Shown here in pieces: positions 1 to 9,213 of a DNA stretch of 64,000 nucleotides. Every line of letters begins with the position of its first letter. Position 1 is the first letter of the stretch. Source of the DNA: Ophiostoma sp. CBS 140.51 (lineage: Eukaryota > Ascomycota > Sordariomycetes > Ophiostomatales > Ophiostomataceae); the NCBI GenBank assembly GCA_029298735.1, contig JANSLP010000010.1:243078-307077 (forward strand). Direction: 5' to 3'. Below the pieces are notes generated by a model that was not told where the DNA came from, did no database searches, and saw only the letters and a list, made by a program, of their open reading frames with translations. The position numbers and the translations under genes were made by a program.

Positions 1-1032
1 CACCCGGCCGTTCCAAACTTGGCCTTTGTCGGCTTCTACCGGTCACCATACTGGGGCGTCATGGAGATGCAAGCCCGCCTGGCTACAGCGCTGTTTGTGT
101 CCGATGCAGCATCGCCCTCGCAAGATGCTTCATCCTGGATCCCGTCGACCCCAGAGTGGCCACAGCTCGCTGCAGCACTGGACGCAGACCATTCGATTGA
201 GCGCAGCCTCGCTCTACGTGCCGACCCTGAACACACGTCGCAGTTTCCCATGGGCGATTACTTGTATTTGATGCACACCTTTGGTGAGGCCCTGGGCATT
301 CCACGACGAACAGCCGACCCGGATGACCGTGCTGTCCAGACCGCCGATGTCGTCATGGATGTCGTCACGCCAGCACACTATTTCGACGGCGATGGTGATC
401 AGGGCGACGAGAACACGGGAGGTGAGCCCACCGTCGACAGCCAGGACAATGCTTGGGCGATTGAAAACACTCGTTTGACAGTCAAAGCCGGCCTGCACGA
501 CGCCCGCTTTGTCGCCCGCGCCGTTTTCCGCTCCCTACAAGGCACATGGAAGCTCGATCGCACACTGACGAGCCGTCTGCCCAGTCATCCGAGCGGCCGG
601 TTTGTCGGCACGGCCGAGTTCCGCTTGAGGCAAGGGACAAAGGATGATCTGTCCGAGACCGAGAAAAAGGCCGAAGTGGACGAATATCTGTATGTTGAGG
701 ACGGCACCTTTACCGCCCTCAATGGCCCTTCGTTCCGCGCGACACGCCGTTATGTCTGGCGCTACAACCACGATGACGACAAGTTGAGCGTGTGGTTTGC
801 ACGCACCGATGACGCCTCGAAAGCAGACTATTTATTCCATGGCCTTGAGTTTATGCCGTCACTGATCCGCCAAGGGTGGAAAGCCACGGCCGGCCATCTC
901 TGTATTGACGACTTTTACGACGTGCACTACGAGTTTGGCGTCAAAGGTGTCAACTTGACGAATTGGACGTTGGAGTATGCCGTGCGTGGACCCAAGAAGG
1001 ACTACACCATTGCGGGGACGTACAGACGATGA
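1..1032 (+). CDS. FAD/NAD(P)-binding monooxygenase-like protein with C-terminal DUF6314 domain (5' partial)
   Basis: The reading frame is open from the left window edge, so the N-terminal flavin-binding part lies outside. The visible start carries a segment reading FVGFYRSPYWGVMEMQARLA, typical of the distal part of flavin-containing monooxygenase-like proteins. From about visible residue 170 to the end comes a compact domain (FRSLQGTWKLDR, FVGTAEFRLR, RRYVWRYN, CIDDFYDVHYEF, AGTYRR) that I recognise as DUF6314, a beta-rich ligand-binding-like domain often fused to such oxidoreductases in fungi. The substrate is unknown. It converges on the Hel2-like gene, with about 170 bp between the stop codons. 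I see no intron in the visible part. Confidence 0.8.
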   Translation, partial: HPAVPNLAFVGFYRSPYWGVMEMQARLATALFVSDAASPSQDASSWIPSTPEWPQLAAALDADHSIERSLALRADPEHTSQFPMGDYLYLMHTFGEALGIPRRTADPDDRAVQTADVVMDVVTPAHYFDGDGDQGDENTGGEPTVDSQDNAWAIENTRLTVKAGLHDARFVARAVFRSLQGTWKLDRTLTSRLPSHPSGRFVGTAEFRLRQGTKDDLSETEKKAEVDEYLYVEDGTFTALNGPSFRATRRYVWRYNHDDDKLSVWFARTDDASKADYLFHGLEFMPSLIRQGWKATAGHLCIDDFYDVHYEFGVKGVNLTNWTLEYAVRGPKKDYTIAGTYRR

Positions 1033-1202
1033 GCAAGACAAAAATAATCACGAAGAATAGACTCTGGATAGATTTACTTATTTTGTATTTAATGCAATAT
1101 AAATGGCTGTCTTTGACAGTTCTAAACCTAAACAAATGACGCTCCATGCTCCGACTCCGTTCAGACAACTCCGTACAATTTAATTGCACGTCCTTTGCTG
1201 GT

Positions 1203-3944
1203 TTATCCCCACTGGACAAGCACCTTCTTGCCGGCACGGCCCTTCTTCTTGCCCTTGCCGGACTCGTCTTCCTCGGCGGGGGTAGGAGCTGCAGATGATG
1301 AGGCCTCACCCTCACCACCCCACGAGAACCCAGTCTCCTGGTTCCCGCCGCCCAGATCCCGGCGCACAGCCTTGCGGCCGTATCCAAACACCGACGGTGG
1401 CGGCGGCTTGGGTGCCGCGGGCAGTGCAGGGAACGCGTCGCGGCTGCCGCTCAGGGGTGCAGGAGTAGAAGCGCCCGAGCCTGGGGCTGACAGCGAAGCA
1501 TAGCGGCCCGCAGAGTTACTGCTGCCACCAATACCGCTGCCGACACGCGAGGCGAGAGTGGATGCACCCGCACCACCACTGACATTGACCCACGAAGAGC
1601 CACCACCAGCCTTCTTGCCCGCGACACTGGGCAAGGCAGGGAAGGCAGCCGAGGCCGCCTGGGGGCGGGCCGCACTCAGGACCGACGGACGCGAGGACGA
1701 GGGTGCCGTCCAGGTGGCACCGGGAACCGTACGACCGCTCGGATCGCGCGAGCTGGGTGTACTCACGACGGACGAGCTCGTGGACGGCCCGCCAAGGCGC
1801 GTCGAGTGCTTGAGACGCAGCACGCGCGTGGACGGCGTCGAGGTCGTGTGGTTGGCGGCCGAGGGGGCATTGGCGGAGGCAGCGGCCGCCCAGCCGCTCG
1901 TCGACGTCGTGGCGCCGTGCATACCTCCCAAAGTGGGAAGTGAAGGGTAGTCTTCCTGGACACTGCCCTCGGCACCGCCAGCAGCGGCGCGGCGGTCGTG
2001 CAGCGCTTTGCGCAGCGCGTCGGCCTTACCAGCGTCGTCAAACAGGTCGGCGACCTCGCGGACAAGACTGCCCAACGCCGTGTCGCTCGTTTCACTAAAC
2101 AAGGTCGAAAAGGCGTCAATCAGCTGCGTGGCGCTGCGGGCACCCGACCGGTAGCTGGAAATGTTGTACCGAAACGCATTGACCTTGGCCGGGTTGCTGC
2201 CCAACAGGTTAGAAGCGCGCTCAATGACGGCGCCGTGGCGGACCAGGCGAGCGCGGTCGGCCGGGCTCAGGTTGGCCAGGTCGGCCGCGCTCATGGCGCT
2301 CATCGGGTCAATGTCGGTGGAAGCGGGTGCAGAGGGAGCGGGTGAGGAGGAGTTCTGAGGAGGGTTGCGCGGGGCAGCGTTGGCGTTGGCGGGTGAGGCT
2401 TGCCGCGAGGCCTGGGCAGGAGTTGGTGCCGGCGAGGACAGGTGGCTGCCAAAGGTGCGGTTGGAAATGGACTGGGCCGAGTGGATGGCCAGCTGGCGCT
2501 GATAGGCAATTTCGTCGCGGCGCATGCTCTGCGAAGACGAGCCCGTAGCGACGGGGGCATCAGCGTTGGGGTCACGGCCACGGCTGGCACGGCCCTGGTG
2601 GCTGCGACCGCCGCCGTGACCACCGCGACCCTCTCCTCCTCTAAAGTCAAAGTCGGCCATGCTGACGACCTGCACATCACGACGCACATCTTTGGACAGT
2701 GTGTTGCCGTGCTCGCTCAGCTGGTGCGCTTTGAGGTCGAGCTCCGCCTCAAAGACAACAAACTTCTTTTCGAGACACTCGCGGTCGGAGCAAATGTAGT
2801 GGTCCTTCTTAAAGTGCTTTTCGAGTTCGTTGTAGTTACGGTAGTAGTGCGGTTGCCGCGAGTCGCGACGGTCACAAATAAAACAACGCTCGTGCTTGTT
2901 GCGGCAGTGTTCGTACAGCTTGTCATCGTCGTAAAACCGCTCGCCACAGAATCCACAGAGGGGATGCCCTCTAAAACCGGTTTGGTCGACGGCACCGGGT
3001 TTGTCGTCGCCGTGCCGCATGTGCTTCTCGTGGGCCTTTTCGGAAAACAGCTCGTGCTCGTGCGTAAAGACCTTCTTGTTGCGCGTGCACAAGTCGCACA
3101 TTTTCTTGTGGTGTGTCGAGCGCACATGGCGGTGCAGGTCGGGCCACCCAAAGCCGGCATAATCGCAAATCTCGTCGGGGCAGTTGTATCGCAGCAACAA
3201 GACAGTATCGCCGACAATGTCCTCGTTAGTGTACTTGATGCCAATGTTGTCGTCGGTGCTGCTAATGTCGGCGTCCGTGTAGTCCTCGAAGCGCCGTGCC
3301 GGGTCGTCGGTAAAAATCACATAGGGCGCCGGTGTGCGGCAGTGCGGGCAGTCCTTGGTGCGGTAGAGCGCACGCATGCGCAAGGCGCAAATGTGGCACG
3401 TCAAGTGGTTGCAGGGTGCAATGGCGTGGTGGATGACCGGGTTGGCGCAGATGAAACACACCTCGGCGTCGTCGTCGCCAGCTGCACCGTCCTCGCCGCC
3501 GCCGCCAGCCTCGCCGGCCGGCTGTGGTGGTCGAAGGAGAGGGTCTTTGCGTGATGGTTGTGGTGCAGAGACAGCGTTATCACCCTCAGCAGCATCGCCA
3601 GAAGCGTGCCGCCGGTGGTCACCACCGCCATGCCGTCCGCCACGGCCACTTCCGCCGCCTCGTCTCCGTTGTTGACCGTCAGAAGAGCCTTGTTGTTGTG
3701 AAGAAGAGTCACCACCACGTCCGCCGCCGCCACGGCCTCCGCCGCGTCCACCGCCTTCACCGCGTCCACGACCACCTCCACCACGGCCACGGCCACGGCC
3801 TCCGCCGTCTCTGCCACCACCACCGCCCTCTCCACCACCTCCTCCACCGCCTCGTCTAGGTTGTCTCTGTGATGAAGATGAATTGTTGTTATTGTCACCA
3901 CCACCGCCGCCTCCAGTCGATGATGCGCCACCGCCGTCAGCCAT
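1203..3944 (-). CDS. HEL2: RING E3 ubiquitin ligase of the Hel2/ZNF598 family (ribosome quality control)
   Basis: 913 residues, no intron seen. I start at the ATG at 3944 (MADGGGASS...). The frame stays open a further 67 codons upstream, but those are low-complexity leader. Order of parts: a long Gly/Arg (RGG)-rich N-terminus, about residues 30-110; a C3HC4-type RING at about 163-203 (CFIC...CNHLTCHIC...CPHC); a string of C2H2-like zinc fingers at about 260-430 (CPDEICDYAGF, MCDLCTRNKKVF, CGFCGERFYD, CFICDRRD); then a Ser/Ala/Pro-rich tail ending in a Lys-rich patch. This is the layout of yeast Hel2 and human ZNF598, which ubiquitinate small-subunit proteins of collided ribosomes and trigger ribosome-associated quality control. 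The RGG tract suggests RNA or ribosome contact. It is cytoplasmic by family. Family assignment is confident; the symbol is by homology. Confidence 0.88.
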   Translation of the reverse strand: MADGGGASSTGGGGGGDNNNNSSSSQRQPRRGGGGGGGEGGGGGRDGGGRGRGRGGGGRGRGEGGGRGGGRGGGGRGGDSSSQQQGSSDGQQRRRGGGSGRGGRHGGGDHRRHASGDAAEGDNAVSAPQPSRKDPLLRPPQPAGEAGGGGEDGAAGDDDAEVCFICANPVIHHAIAPCNHLTCHICALRMRALYRTKDCPHCRTPAPYVIFTDDPARRFEDYTDADISSTDDNIGIKYTNEDIVGDTVLLLRYNCPDEICDYAGFGWPDLHRHVRSTHHKKMCDLCTRNKKVFTHEHELFSEKAHEKHMRHGDDKPGAVDQTGFRGHPLCGFCGERFYDDDKLYEHCRNKHERCFICDRRDSRQPHYYRNYNELEKHFKKDHYICSDRECLEKKFVVFEAELDLKAHQLSEHGNTLSKDVRRDVQVVSMADFDFRGGEGRGGHGGGRSHQGRASRGRDPNADAPVATGSSSQSMRRDEIAYQRQLAIHSAQSISNRTFGSHLSSPAPTPAQASRQASPANANAAPRNPPQNSSSPAPSAPASTDIDPMSAMSAADLANLSPADRARLVRHGAVIERASNLLGSNPAKVNAFRYNISSYRSGARSATQLIDAFSTLFSETSDTALGSLVREVADLFDDAGKADALRKALHDRRAAAGGAEGSVQEDYPSLPTLGGMHGATTSTSGWAAAASANAPSAANHTTSTPSTRVLRLKHSTRLGGPSTSSSVVSTPSSRDPSGRTVPGATWTAPSSSRPSVLSAARPQAASAAFPALPSVAGKKAGGGSSWVNVSGGAGASTLASRVGSGIGGSSNSAGRYASLSAPGSGASTPAPLSGSRDAFPALPAAPKPPPPSVFGYGRKAVRRDLGGGNQETGFSWGGEGEASSSAAPTPAEEDESGKGKKKGRAGKKVLVQWG

Positions 3945-5722
3945 AGCTCGTTGGTCGCTTGGTTCGCGGGTGTTTCTGTTGGATAGAATGTTGGGTAGGA
4001 GGGAGGTCGATGTGCTCAATGCGATCGTCGTCGTGTTCGTCACCGTCGTGGTGTTCTCGCGTTTAAAGGGAGAAAGAATGTCAAAATGAGGGGGAGAGTC
4101 GAGGGAGCTCGAGATTGAGAAATAAAAAAGTTGAAAATATGGCACAAACGCCTAGCGGCAACAAGATGTTATGATGCAGATAGGCTAAAGCTCAAAAAAT
4201 GCTGCAAGGAAAACGCTGAGAAGCAATGCAAGAAAGTGAATGTAGGTTGGGAAATGAAGAGAAGAGAAAGGAGAGATCTCAGGAGGAAAGATGATATTCT
4301 TTTAAGAAAGTTGTCCGTCTTTACTCTTTCCTCTTTCCGTATTCTGTTTGTCTATATTCCAGTTGCTTCCTTCCCTTTGGGTTTTGGGCTACCTGATTTT
4401 TCCGTTTGAATTTCCAATCAATTCGCTCCCTCGCTCCTTCCCTTTGTTGTGTGCCGGCGCTTTCATTGGCTGATCAGCGGGGCGCGCAAGAGAAAAGCAC
4501 ACACAAAAAAGCTTCGCTGTGCCTTTTTGGTGGTGGCGCACGGACCAGGTGCGCGGGGCAAATTTAACAAACAGTGGGTTGTCCACTGAAGACTGCTGTC
4601 GACCGCTGCAAACCGCTGTGAAATTGATTTGCCCCCGCCAAACTGCCCTGAAGACACAGTGAGCACACATGCTTGGGCAAAACGTCAGTGCTTCCTTCCC
4701 TCTTCTTGCCCCCTGCTCCCCTTTGCAGCTTCCCGTCAAAATGTGTCACACGGCGGCAGGCCGGAGGGCTGCTTTCTTCGGCTTTCTGTTTGCAAACAAC
4801 GCTAGCCGGCTCAGCCTTGCACCGAGCCACAGAATGAAGAAGGAGGGAGGAGCTGACAAGAGCAAGTGAGATAAAATAGAATTGAAAAAGACTGAAAAGA
4901 AAGAGCAGCAAAAAAAACTAAGGCCCCAGATTTCGTACAAATTGACGTATCTGATTGGCTGAAAGGGGTGGCTGCGGACGAGTCACCCACTCAGTATGAG
5001 TTCATTTGACTCATTCTACGGTAGTTTCAGCATGCTGCAAGGCATGTTTCTAAGGAATGTAGGCACAAGGGCAGTGGACAACACGTCGAGAGGGTTCAGT
5101 ATTGAGTATTTTATCAGGCCATCGTCAGATGGCCGTGACCATAAACTAGGTTTTGGAGAATAGAGAATAAACAGAATTCCGCAGTGTGCATGTCGTAGAT
5201 GCTAAAGACACAAAGCAGAGAAAATGGAGAAAAGAATAATCAAAAGCAAGGGGAGCAGAAACGAGCCAAGCATATCACTGACAGAGGCCCATAAACAATG
5301 GCAAAGATAGAAGACGAAAGACTGAAAGACAACGACACCGAAGAGAGCAAAATAGAAATACTTGAGAAATGAGATAAGGCAAGAATAGAGAATAGAGAAA
5401 GGGCCGCAAATAACAAAAACAAATGCATCGTACACCCAGAGAGTTTAAATAAAGAAGACCCAGAACCCGCCATAACGCCATAATTATTTTTACCGTCAGC
5501 CTCGCGTCAGCCTCGCAGATCCTGCAGACTGCAGACTGCAGACTCCGTTCTGCAGGGTAGGTCTGTGGTCATAGACGTGGTTCCAAAGACCAGTCCAGAC
5601 CTGTCCACAGCCCTTGCAGCAGCAGCCTCGTCTTGCCACCGCCGGTGTCGTACTCCAATCATGCTGTAGTCGTTGTCAACCGTTGTGCCGTCCGTCATCG
5701 TCCACCGTTGTACCGTTCGTCG
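3945..5722. other. Intergenic region between HEL2-like and SWIB genes
   Basis: About 1.8 kb with no convincing coding exon on either strand. It holds the HEL2-like 5' leader (CT/CA-rich) and the 3' flank of the SWIB gene. Near 5,520-5,550 there is a short tandem run of a 7-bp unit (CTGCAGA-like, repeated about three times). I see no RNA gene or transposon. Confidence 0.6.
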
Positions 5723-6654
5723 TCACTCCTCATCCACCGGATACAAGTGGTTGCTTAGCAGCTTGTTCATCTGGAACATGTCAATCTTTTGCTGCTTAAA
5801 TACCGCCTGCATCTTGTCGTCACACCGAATCTGCCGCTTGTCCTGCGGGTCTTGCAGGTCGTTGCCCTTGATGTGCTCCCACAGCTTCTTGACGACCTGC
5901 GGCCGCGACAGTTGGGGGACGCCCACCAGCTCACCGAGCTGATAGCTCAGGTTGAACGGTTTTTGGAAGCCGCCAGAGGCTTTCTTCTTCGGCGCGACAG
6001 CGCCATCTCCTCCACCCTCGTCGTCGCTGTCCTCTATTTTCGCTGAGCTTTTGGCTTTTACTTTCGAAGGCTTCGCCTTCGACGACTTTGACGACGGCAC
6101 TTTCCTCGGCTTCGACGTACTCCCACCCCGTGTTGTGCGTGCGCGCGCCAACCTGTTCTCCTGTGCCTGCAGCTCGGCCGCGAGCCGCGCGTCGGCGTCT
6201 TCGAGCGACGACGACGACCGCTTGTGTTTCTTGGCGGGGGGTGCTGAGACGTCGTCCTCTTCGTCGGAATCGCGTACTGCTCGGCTGTGGCTGCGGCTGT
6301 GGTCGTCGTACTCGAGTGACACCTTGATTTCGTCGCCGTCGCCGTTCACGGCGCCGTTGGCGCCGACGTCATCGCCGTCTGCGGCGGGGGACTGCGACTC
6401 CGAGTTGATGGCATCGAAGCGGGCCTCAATCAAGTCCTTGATGGCCACCTTCTGGTCGCTCAAATCCTTACCGCCCAGCGCCTTCTCCAGCCCCTTGCGG
6501 ACCTTTTTGCGCGTGACGGTCTCGAGGTCGGCCGTCGCCAGAATGGCATCGACCAGCTGCGTATACCGCCGCATCTCCTCATCGGACACTGTGCTGTTAG
6601 TGGGGGAACAAGGTCAGATGTGCTCCATTATGTTGACATACGTGGTGTCGTCAT
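5723..6654 (-). CDS. DEK_C and SWIB/MDM2 domain protein (Uaf30/Tri1-like)
   Basis: Two exons on the minus strand: 6642-6654 (only 13 nt: ATG ACG ACA CCA C) and 5723-6588, split by a 53-bp intron with GTATGT donor, CTAAC branch point and CAG acceptor. The join gives MTTPLSDEEMRRY and 292 residues; without it the second exon would have only a GTG. The N-terminal ~60 residues form a DEK-C-type helical domain. The middle is Lys/Ser-rich and nuclear-localisation-like. The C-terminal ~75 residues are a SWIB domain (FNLSYQLGELVG, VVKKLWEHIK, FQMNKLLSNHLYPV). Yeast relatives are Uaf30, a subunit of the RNA polymerase I upstream activating factor, and Tri1. Expected role: nuclear chromatin or rDNA transcription factor. 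Confidence 0.87.
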
Positions 6655-8788
6655 TGTCGGTTGGCGCAACACGGCTGTTGCGATCGCTTCGCGATGTAGA
6701 GGAAGGGAGGAAGAAAGTCGGAAAAAAGGCCGAATGATCGGCTGTCGCGTGGTCGCGTAGTCGATAGACACAGCGAAAAGAGCGTCGCAATCGGTCACCG
6801 GATGTGGGATGCGTATCTACGCGTGCACTTTGCGTTCGGACGTGCGGGTTGAGAACGGAAGCGAAGTTGGCGATGCGCCTGAGGAGCGCGCGTGGGAAGC
6901 TATTTAGGTATGACTAAATAGTGTCGCGGCAAATGTTGTCGATTATCGTCGCTATTGGTATCGTCGTTCTGTTGTTCAACCGTTCTGTCGATCGGATGAG
7001 GTTGTGGTTGTGGTTGCACGGGAGTTGGGATTTCGCGGAGAAGGTCTGTGTCTGTTTGCGGATGGCTGGTTTCGTTGGAAAAGCTCACGTAGGGTTGTTT
7101 GGTTGGAGTGTGGTTGTGTGGTGGAGAAAGGTGGAGAGAGCGTGGATGTGTGGAGAGAGAAACCCAGAGAGTCGCTGGCGTTTGGCGTTTGGTGCTTGGT
7201 GCTTGGTGCTTGGTGTTTGGTGTTGAGGGCGCTTAGCGGTAGTTGACGTTCTGGCTCGCTGTTTCGGCGTGGCTCACTGTTAATAAAAGTGGATCTGTGG
7301 CTTGCGATTTGCGCGCGGGTCAGGTGTCGTCGTGTTTCTGCCGCCGGATCGATAATACGTCGAAGGATATGCTTTGCTTTGTGTGAATGCTTTCAAAGGC
7401 TGTATGTGAATGAGGCTAGAGAGCGGCTCGGAGTCCCGAAATGCAAAACAGTCAAAGGGGACGAGGCAAGATGATGAAATGTGGCAGAAAGCAAGACGAA
7501 TTTGGGATGAAAGAAAAGTGACAGTTTGGTGACAGTTGATGCTAATGTGAAAGCAGGGATTGAGATGCGATGCTATTCTTGGCTGCTGTCTCTCTTATTC
7601 TTTACTCTGTCTTTGTTGAGCTCGTTTTTCTGTTGTTCTGTGACGTTGTCTTTGTGGTCGGCGAGTTTTGCGGGGGGAGGAAGATGCCTAGAAAGCGTGG
7701 AGAGTGCACGATCGATCGACCAAGGAAAAAGAAAAGACAACAGTGATAGGAGCTATATGGGATGACAAAGACTCGAGACAGACGGTTCGGCAACGATTGC
7801 AGCCAATGTTAGCTGCAGGGAAGAAGAGATGAGAGAATTAGAATTGTCAAGGTCAATATCAAAAATGTCAAATGCAATTGCGGGGAGAAAATAAAGGGGA
7901 ATAGGAGAAAAGGGAGGAGGCGGTTGGTGGAAGACGGAAAGAGCAGCAACGTGGAAAGTGTGGAAAGTGTGCAAGGCAAGGATGACGGGTGACGGTTTGC
8001 GACGGCTGGTGGAGGACAGCCGACAGGGAAGGTGCGTTGGAAGGGCAAGGAAGGTACGACACAACAAACGACGAGATAATGTCGGGTAAGGAAGAGGAAA
8101 GAGCGATAAACGGAAGGTGCAAAGAGGGGGTCAACGGCTGTCGACAAAACTCCGTAGAAGAAAGAGCAGCGGAGTCAGTTTGCGGTGCGGTGCCGGCAAG
8201 GAAGGCACGAGAAGAACAAACTAAAAGACTAAAAACGGACTCGTGATCTTGTGATCCGTTTTTTTTGTATCCTCCCCCTGTCTTCCTATGAAAGCCGGCA
8301 GGATGGTGGGAAGCGGGCAGAAGCGACAGGGACCAGTGAGCCAGTCAGGGCACGTCGCAGCGGTAGTTGCGAGGTTATTCCCGCTGTCGTCATAGTTCGA
8401 GGTTGCAGTGGAGGTTGTAGTGGGAATTGCAGGCGTCTTTCGTGGACTCGTTTAGTAACATCGCCAGTCAGATAAGTTTGGTCGCTGTCGTCGGCTGATT
8501 AGTGGCCGATTCGTGGCTAGTAATATCAGCCACACCAAAAGTGAGTGACATCTCAACATAGGTAGGACGATGCAGAGATAATAGTGGTGATAGATAAGAT
8601 GAGCATTTCCATTTTTCTTAAAGATATTTTTTTTCTCTCTTTTTAGGTAATTTTTTATTTACATTGATCACTTTTCTTATCATTTAATTTCAACCTTTTC
8701 CTGTCATAATCTCTTTTTTCCTCTTTTATTTTTGTAAGTTTGCAAAATACAAAAAAAAGAATTCAGAACAAAACACAACGAAACAGTA
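6655..8788. other. Long gene-poor intergenic region
   Basis: About 2.1 kb upstream of the SWIB gene. Reading frames here are short and of composition unlike the neighbouring genes, so none is called. Notable local structure: a run of a 7-bp unit (TTGGTGC and variants) at about 7,180-7,230, and strongly purine-biased stretches on the plus strand around 7,700-8,250. Confidence 0.55.
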
Positions 8789-8860
8789 AGTTGACTTGGC
8801 CCGGCGGAAGCGTACCGGGCTCGTAACCCGGAGGTCCGTTGATCGAAACGAGGAGTTGCT
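8789..8860 (+). ncRNA. tRNA-Met-like head of the SINE (pol III promoter)
   Basis: A D-arm-like segment with box A resemblance starts at 8797. The anticodon stem-loop is perfect: 5-bp stem CCGGG (8815-8819) with CCCGG (8827-8831) around the 7-base loop CTCGTAA, so the anticodon position reads CGT (8822-8824). A variable region AGGTC and a T-arm with loop ATCGAAA (box B-like) at 8837-8853 follow. The T-arm stem has one mismatch and the acceptor stem does not pair well. The overall body, including the ATCGAAA T-loop, resembles fungal elongator tRNA-Met with CAT changed to CGT. It is a derived, probably non-functional tRNA. Confidence 0.65.
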
Positions 8861-9213
8861 AAGAATTGTTGAAGAAGCTTTTCTTCTCCCTCACGGCCCG
8901 GCTGTTCCTCCGTTGGCTTATTTGAAGCGAGAGGCTTCCGGACGACCACCTAGCCAGGGAACTGGAGAGGTCACGGACACCAACGTAGGACGGCACTCGC
9001 ACCGCAACACTACCGTATTTCTTATGTCTATCTATTTGTTTGTTTTTGGTTTCTTTTGTTTTCTTTACTGTGGCCACCCATGGCCTACTACACGCACCAG
9101 TAAATAGAAAACACCCACTTAGACCTGTGACAGTTTTCTCCCCCAGGAGGGTTCTGTTTAGCTAGTCGCCAATAGCCAAGAGTGGCTGCGAAAGGCGGAT
9201 AATAATAATAATA
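8789..9213 (+). mobile_element. SINE-like retroelement: tRNA-derived head plus LINE-derived 3' tail
   Basis: Three parts are visible. (1) 8789-8860 folds like a tRNA (separate entry). (2) A ~30-bp linker. (3) From 8893 the sequence aligns without gaps to the last 32 codons of the LINE reading frame at 63.6-63.7 kb, reading TARLFLRWLI, one in-frame stop, then SERLPDDHLARELERSRTPT and a stop at 8986-8988; about 200 bp of shared 3' untranslated sequence follow (e.g. CTTTACTGT(G/A)GCCACC, GGTTCTGT(T/C)TAGCTAGTCGC). It ends in an ATA/TAA microsatellite at about 9199-9213. A pol III head, a tail borrowed from a partner LINE and a simple-repeat end is standard SINE architecture. Boundaries are approximate and no clear target-site duplication was seen. 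Confidence 0.75.

Noticed and set aside
2400..3554. 384-codon plus-strand frame within the Hel2-like gene
   Set aside because: Antisense to the RING and zinc-finger coding region. Its composition (Val/Ala-rich) follows codon structure of the real gene on the other strand and shows no domain.
7180..7230. CRISPR-like or regulatory repeat array
   Set aside because: A short 7-bp tandem simple repeat without spacers. CRISPR arrays are not expected in a fungal nuclear genome.
8789..8860. Functional tRNA-Thr(CGT) gene
   Set aside because: Only the anticodon arm is perfect. The acceptor stem does not pair and the T-stem has a mismatch, and the unit is joined to a LINE-derived tail.
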